The translations under genes and the position numbers were made by a program. Below, piece after piece: positions 60,863 to 64,000 of a DNA stretch of 64,000 bases. Source of the stretch: Prauserella endophytica (GTDB lineage: Bacteria > Actinomycetota > Actinomycetes > Mycobacteriales > Pseudonocardiaceae); NCBI RefSeq assembly GCF_005146945.1, contig NZ_SWMS01000023.1, positions 41,666 to 105,665 on the forward strand, read 5' to 3'. Each line of letters begins with the position of its first letter. The first letter of the stretch is position 1. Below the pieces are notes generated by a model that made no database searches, had not been told where the DNA came from, and saw nothing but the letters and a program-made list of their open reading frames with translations.

Positions 60863-62776
60863 TTACGCAGCGCTGCCGAGGTCGACGTGACCGTCAGCGT
60901 CCGCATCAAGCGTCAGCTCGGTGTCGTCGACGCCGAGATCGACAAACGTGCCGCCGTCGTCCGTGCTAGATTCGTGTTCCGCGTACTGCGCCAACTCGGC
61001 CGGATCTGTTGTGATGAGCGCGTTTTCCTGCGGCGAAGCCAGCGACTGGAACGCGACTCTCTGCGTCCCGGTCGAGAGCAAACCTTGTCCCTTGTCCGCG
61101 GAAATCAGGAACTGCTTCTCGCCCTCGGACAGGTTGAAGGTCGCCACGATCTCGTCGATCGCCTGCGGCGCTTGACGTAGAAGGATCTGCGTAGCCGCGT
61201 TCGCGATGATCGCCTTACCCAAGTCTGTCCCGAGGACATCGCCGACATCTTGGGTCGCGATCGTCAAGCCCGCCCAGTGTTTCCGGGCTGCTTTGGCCAT
61301 CCGGTGCAGAAAACGCGCCCCGGCAGGGTCCTGCATGAGCAGCCACGCTTCGTCGACGGTGATCAGTCGTGGCCGCCGGATGGCCGGGTTGGACACCCGC
61401 CGCCACACCGTGTCCAGCGTGAGCAGCGTGCCGATCGGCCGGAGTTCGTCGGGCAGGTCACGCAGGCTGAACACGGTCAGGTGCCCCTCGGGCCGCGTGG
61501 TGGCCGGCCCGGAGAACATCGCCGAGAACGCGCCCTCGACGAACGGATGCAACCTGGAGCCGAGATCCGTGGCGACCGGATCGCCGGTGGCGGTGAGGAT
61601 TGCGGCGAGATCCGCCAGCAACGGCGCCTGCCTGCCCCAGGTCCGCGGGTCGCTGGTGATCCCGGCTTGCTGGTAGGTGGCCATGATCGCCCGGTCGAGC
61701 ACGGCGCGCTGCTGCGCAGACAGTTCGGTGCCGAGCAGCACTCCGATGACGGTGTGCAGGAACAGCGCCCGGCGCGTCAGGGCGTCCTTGGGGGCGGTGC
61801 GGCGACCGTCCGGGCGTACCGCGATCGGCAGGTCGAACGGGTTGATGCGGACATCGGCGTCGCCGAGGTGGATGTAGGTACCGCCGATGGCCTCGCACAG
61901 CCGCCGGTACTCGTCCTCCGGGTCGATGATCGCGACCTCGACCCCGCGGTAGAGGCTGCGCAGGGTTTCCAGCTTCACCAGGTAGGACTTGCCCGCACCG
62001 GAGCGCCCGAGCACCACCGCGTTGTAGTTGTCCGCAGAAAAACGGTCCCAATGCACCAAACCCTGCGATCCGACGTTGAACCCGTACAGCACACCGGCCG
62101 GTGCGGCGACGCTGGTCGGGTCAGCGGGCGGCAGATCGGGGCTGGTGAAGGGAAACGCGGCGGCCAGCGCACTGGTGTCGAAGGTGCGGCGCATCCCGAT
62201 GAGATCGAGCGCCAGCGGCAGGGTGGACACCCAGCCTTGCAGCGACCGGTAGGTGGTCGGCTGCGCGTTCATCAGCAGCGACGCCGCGAGCGCCCGCACC
62301 GCGGCCACCTGCTCGCCGAGATCGGCTTCGCTGGTGGCGTGCACGGTCAGATACAGGCCGAGCCGATACAGCTTCCCTTCGCCGCGGGCGACGCGGGCCG
62401 AGAGGTCGTAGGCGTCCTCGGTGGCGGCCTCGACCATCGGGTCCAGCAAGCGTCCCTTCTCGCTGGTGTGTCGCCGTCCCGATTCCAGCTTGGACAGCTG
62501 GCGCTTGAGCCGGTTGGCGGCGGTGACCGGGTCGATCGGCTCGATGTGCAGGGACACGTCGACGCGGCCGGGGTAGGACAGCAGTGGCTGCAGCCACCCC
62601 GCATGCACCTCGCGCGGGTAGCCGGTGATCGCGAAGGAGGAGACCCATTCGCCGCCGATCTCCAGGTGCCGGGGTGCGACTGACAGCGAATCCGGCGTGA
62701 ACGCACTGGCCCTGCCCAACGGTGCATTCGTGTGCGGCTTCCCACGGCCTCGAATACGGCCGAACTTGCTGCTCAT
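60863..62776 (-). CDS. VirB4-type conjugation ATPase
   Basis: The product is 637 residues. The N-terminal domain (SLSVAPRHLEIGGEWVSSFA) is followed by the motor domain with Walker A VVLGRSGAGKSYLVKLE, AIIDPEDEYRRL, Walker B RLITVDEAWLLMQD and LTIATQDVGDVLG. VirB4 proteins energise assembly of type IV secretion systems. The C-terminal tail is acidic. ATG 62776 overlaps the stop of the PrgI gene (ATGA), showing tight coupling. It is the most conserved marker of the conjugation block. Confidence 0.92.
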   Translation of the reverse strand: MSSKFGRIRGRGKPHTNAPLGRASAFTPDSLSVAPRHLEIGGEWVSSFAITGYPREVHAGWLQPLLSYPGRVDVSLHIEPIDPVTAANRLKRQLSKLESGRRHTSEKGRLLDPMVEAATEDAYDLSARVARGEGKLYRLGLYLTVHATSEADLGEQVAAVRALAASLLMNAQPTTYRSLQGWVSTLPLALDLIGMRRTFDTSALAAAFPFTSPDLPPADPTSVAAPAGVLYGFNVGSQGLVHWDRFSADNYNAVVLGRSGAGKSYLVKLETLRSLYRGVEVAIIDPEDEYRRLCEAIGGTYIHLGDADVRINPFDLPIAVRPDGRRTAPKDALTRRALFLHTVIGVLLGTELSAQQRAVLDRAIMATYQQAGITSDPRTWGRQAPLLADLAAILTATGDPVATDLGSRLHPFVEGAFSAMFSGPATTRPEGHLTVFSLRDLPDELRPIGTLLTLDTVWRRVSNPAIRRPRLITVDEAWLLMQDPAGARFLHRMAKAARKHWAGLTIATQDVGDVLGTDLGKAIIANAATQILLRQAPQAIDEIVATFNLSEGEKQFLISADKGQGLLSTGTQRVAFQSLASPQENALITTDPAELAQYAEHESSTDDGGTFVDLGVDDTELTLDADADGHVDLGSAA

Positions 62777-63936
62777 AGGTCCCCGCCCTCCCATTCATCC
62801 AGGGCCGACGGCTCCGGCGCAGCGCTGTCGCGCCTGTCCCAGCTGGCCGTGCTTCGGTGATGGACTGGTGGCTCGTCGTCGGGGTCTGCAGCGGCGGTGG
62901 TGATCACCTCGTCCGCGCCGGCCAGACCCGCCGAGGGCGGGATCAGGCTGTCCGGGTTGCATGCGGTGGCCAGCACGGCGGTGGCCTGCCCGGCGTCCAG
63001 AGGCGTGATCGTGATCCCGGCCGGGGAGAGCAGTTCGGTGGCTTCGCCCAGCCTCCGCACGAGCCGGGTCTCCGCCGAGCGCCGCGCGGTCTCGGTGACC
63101 TCGCCGTCCCGGCTGCGGGCGCGTCGTGCCCGCAGCGCGGCGAGCGGGGACGCGCCGCCGAGCCCGTCGGTCGGCCCCGTGGCGCGGATCGGCTCGCGTA
63201 GCACCAGCAGTACCTGGCGGCGCAGCAGATCGGTGGAGCGGCGCAACTGGTCGAGGTAGGTCGCGTGCTCGGCCGCGGCGGCTTCGAGCATCGGATGCGG
63301 CAACCCGGGGGCGGCCTCGCGCAGGTCGCTGATCTGACGGCTCAGGTCCAGCCGTTCGGCTCGGATGAGCACCTGTACCGGCGCGGAGATCGAATGCAGA
63401 TACCGGCCGAAGCTGGCGACTAGAGCTTCCTGCTCACCGGGCGTGCGGAGCGCGAAGTTGACGGTGCTGGCCACCGCGACCATCGCGACCCCGTCGGGGC
63501 CGAGGTCGACGACACCGGCCTCGGTGACTCCTTCCGCGGGCAGCCGCAGCGCCGCCGGAGATACCTCCGATGTGCTCGCAGCACCGGTGGCATCGGTCGC
63601 GGTGATACTGCTGGTCAGCCACTCGGGTGCGGCCCGCACCCCTTCGGGAGCGGCGACCCGGTGCCGAGGTTGCAGCCGCTGGCGGACCGCGGCGAGCAGC
63701 AGCCGGTCCAGGCTCATGCCATCGCGCTGCCCCAACGCCAGGACCGCGGCACTGACCCCGAGAGGAACAGCGACGATCAGGAAGACCGGCAGCGGCACCA
63801 CACCGCGGGCCAGCGTCCAGGCGCCGTAGAGCACGATCCCGGTCACCGTGAGGATCGCCAGCTGGCGAGCGGTGAGGTTGGCCAGGACGCGATCCTCGCG
63901 ATCGACGTCGGACGGGATGCGTACGGGCTGGGTCAC
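62773..63936 (-). CDS. PrgI-family T4SS membrane protein
   Basis: The product is 387 residues. VRIPSDVDREDRVLANLTAR and two adjacent helices (QLAILTVTGIVLYGAWTLA, PLPVFLIVAVPLGVSAAVLA) match PrgI/TcpE-like VirB3 analogues of Gram-positive conjugation systems. A long cytoplasmic region follows, with helical segments and an acidic end. It probably anchors VirB4, whose gene it overlaps. GTG 63936 overlaps the stop of the gene upstream (TAGTG). Confidence 0.82.
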   Translation of the reverse strand: MTQPVRIPSDVDREDRVLANLTARQLAILTVTGIVLYGAWTLARGVVPLPVFLIVAVPLGVSAAVLALGQRDGMSLDRLLLAAVRQRLQPRHRVAAPEGVRAAPEWLTSSITATDATGAASTSEVSPAALRLPAEGVTEAGVVDLGPDGVAMVAVASTVNFALRTPGEQEALVASFGRYLHSISAPVQVLIRAERLDLSRQISDLREAAPGLPHPMLEAAAAEHATYLDQLRRSTDLLRRQVLLVLREPIRATGPTDGLGGASPLAALRARRARSRDGEVTETARRSAETRLVRRLGEATELLSPAGITITPLDAGQATAVLATACNPDSLIPPSAGLAGADEVITTAAADPDDEPPVHHRSTASWDRRDSAAPEPSALDEWEGGDL

Positions 63937-64000
63937 TAGTGCACCCTCTTCCGTGCGGGCCCCTGGATGGGGCTTGTGGTAGGAACTAGGCGGAAGTCGG
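63936..64000 (-). CDS. C-terminal end of an upstream T4SS gene (partial)
   Basis: The frame ending at the TAG (63938-63936) is open to the window edge and reads DFRLVPTTSPIQGPARKRVH. Its stop overlaps the PrgI start by one base, as expected for the preceding gene of the same operon. The product cannot be identified from 21 codons. Confidence 0.45.
   Translation of the reverse strand, partial: DFRLVPTTSPIQGPARKRVH

Noticed and set aside
1..64000. tRNA or rRNA genes
   Set aside because: I looked for tRNA-like ends at the element boundaries and in the larger gaps and saw none; a covariance-model search would be needed to exclude them.

Overview
The window is GC-rich DNA from an actinomycete. 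Very high GC at third codon positions, GTG starts, many ATGA/TGATG stop-start overlaps, a compact Tad pilus operon ending in a LysM/BTAD protein, DUF574-type and HxlR genes, and an actinobacterial-style PrgI/VirB4/TraG conjugation block all fit. Pseudonocardiales is my best guess, but this is inference and no rRNA gene is present to settle it.

Layout. (1) 1-3.75 kb: end of a polar amino-acid ABC transporter (permease, ATPase), a MalY/PatB-type PLP enzyme and an enolase-superfamily enzyme. (2) 3.75-7.8 kb: a gene graveyard with an HsdM C-terminal scrap, a multiply frameshifted and truncated IS256-family transposase, a DUF574 methyltransferase scrap and a broken TPR-type regulator. (3) 7.8-14.3 kb: a small GntR regulator with a repeat-rich divergent control region, two unknown genes, a broken ATPase/phosphotransferase pair, a radical SAM/SPASM protein, a membrane diguanylate cyclase and an HxlR regulator. 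(4) 14.9-27.4 kb: a complete-looking Tad (type IVb) pilus locus: prepilin peptidase, lipoprotein, secreted protein, SAF/CpaB-like, CpaE-like, CpaF ATPase, TadB, TadC, pilin, coiled-coil protein, three TadE/G-like pseudopilins and a 1052-residue LysM/BTAD protein. (5) 27.4-29.2 kb: a gene-poor spacer of foreign composition with seven full copies of a 34-bp tandem repeat. (6) 29.2-37.5 kb: a one-directional run of 13 small genes, of which only a DUF932 protein is recognisable. (7) 37.5-50 kb: a PAPS-reductase-family gene cut in two by an 11.7-kb recombinase-mobilised metal-response element. (8) 50-55.2 kb: a DprA-like gene and a second three-gene recombinase set resembling Tn554 tnpA/B/C. (9) 55.3-64 kb, minus strand: a conjugation block (cell-wall hydrolase, replication-relaxation protein, TraG/VirD4 coupling protein, Gp88-like protein, VirB4, PrgI). 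Regions 5-9 look like one integrative or plasmid-borne conjugative element carrying a nested transposon.

The best discoveries are in region 7. Removing the segment between two CCAGCA hexamers fuses the two gene halves in frame into a 263-residue enzyme, which defines the element ends. The element carries a tyrosine recombinase, a small HTH protein and a degenerate recombinase bearing about 14 zinc ribbons. Its cargo is a MerR regulator, an HMA chaperone, a P-type ATPase with an unusual YPC motif, a thioredoxin and two MFS transporters. Three near-identical MerR-type promoters (TTGACC, 20-nt spacer with a CTT-CCC/GGGCAAG dyad) lie in it; one drives only a 22-codon peptide.

Single-base frameshifts recur in otherwise well-preserved genes (phosphotransferase, zinc-ribbon recombinase, MFS, duplicated island gene). 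Some may be sequencing errors rather than decay.
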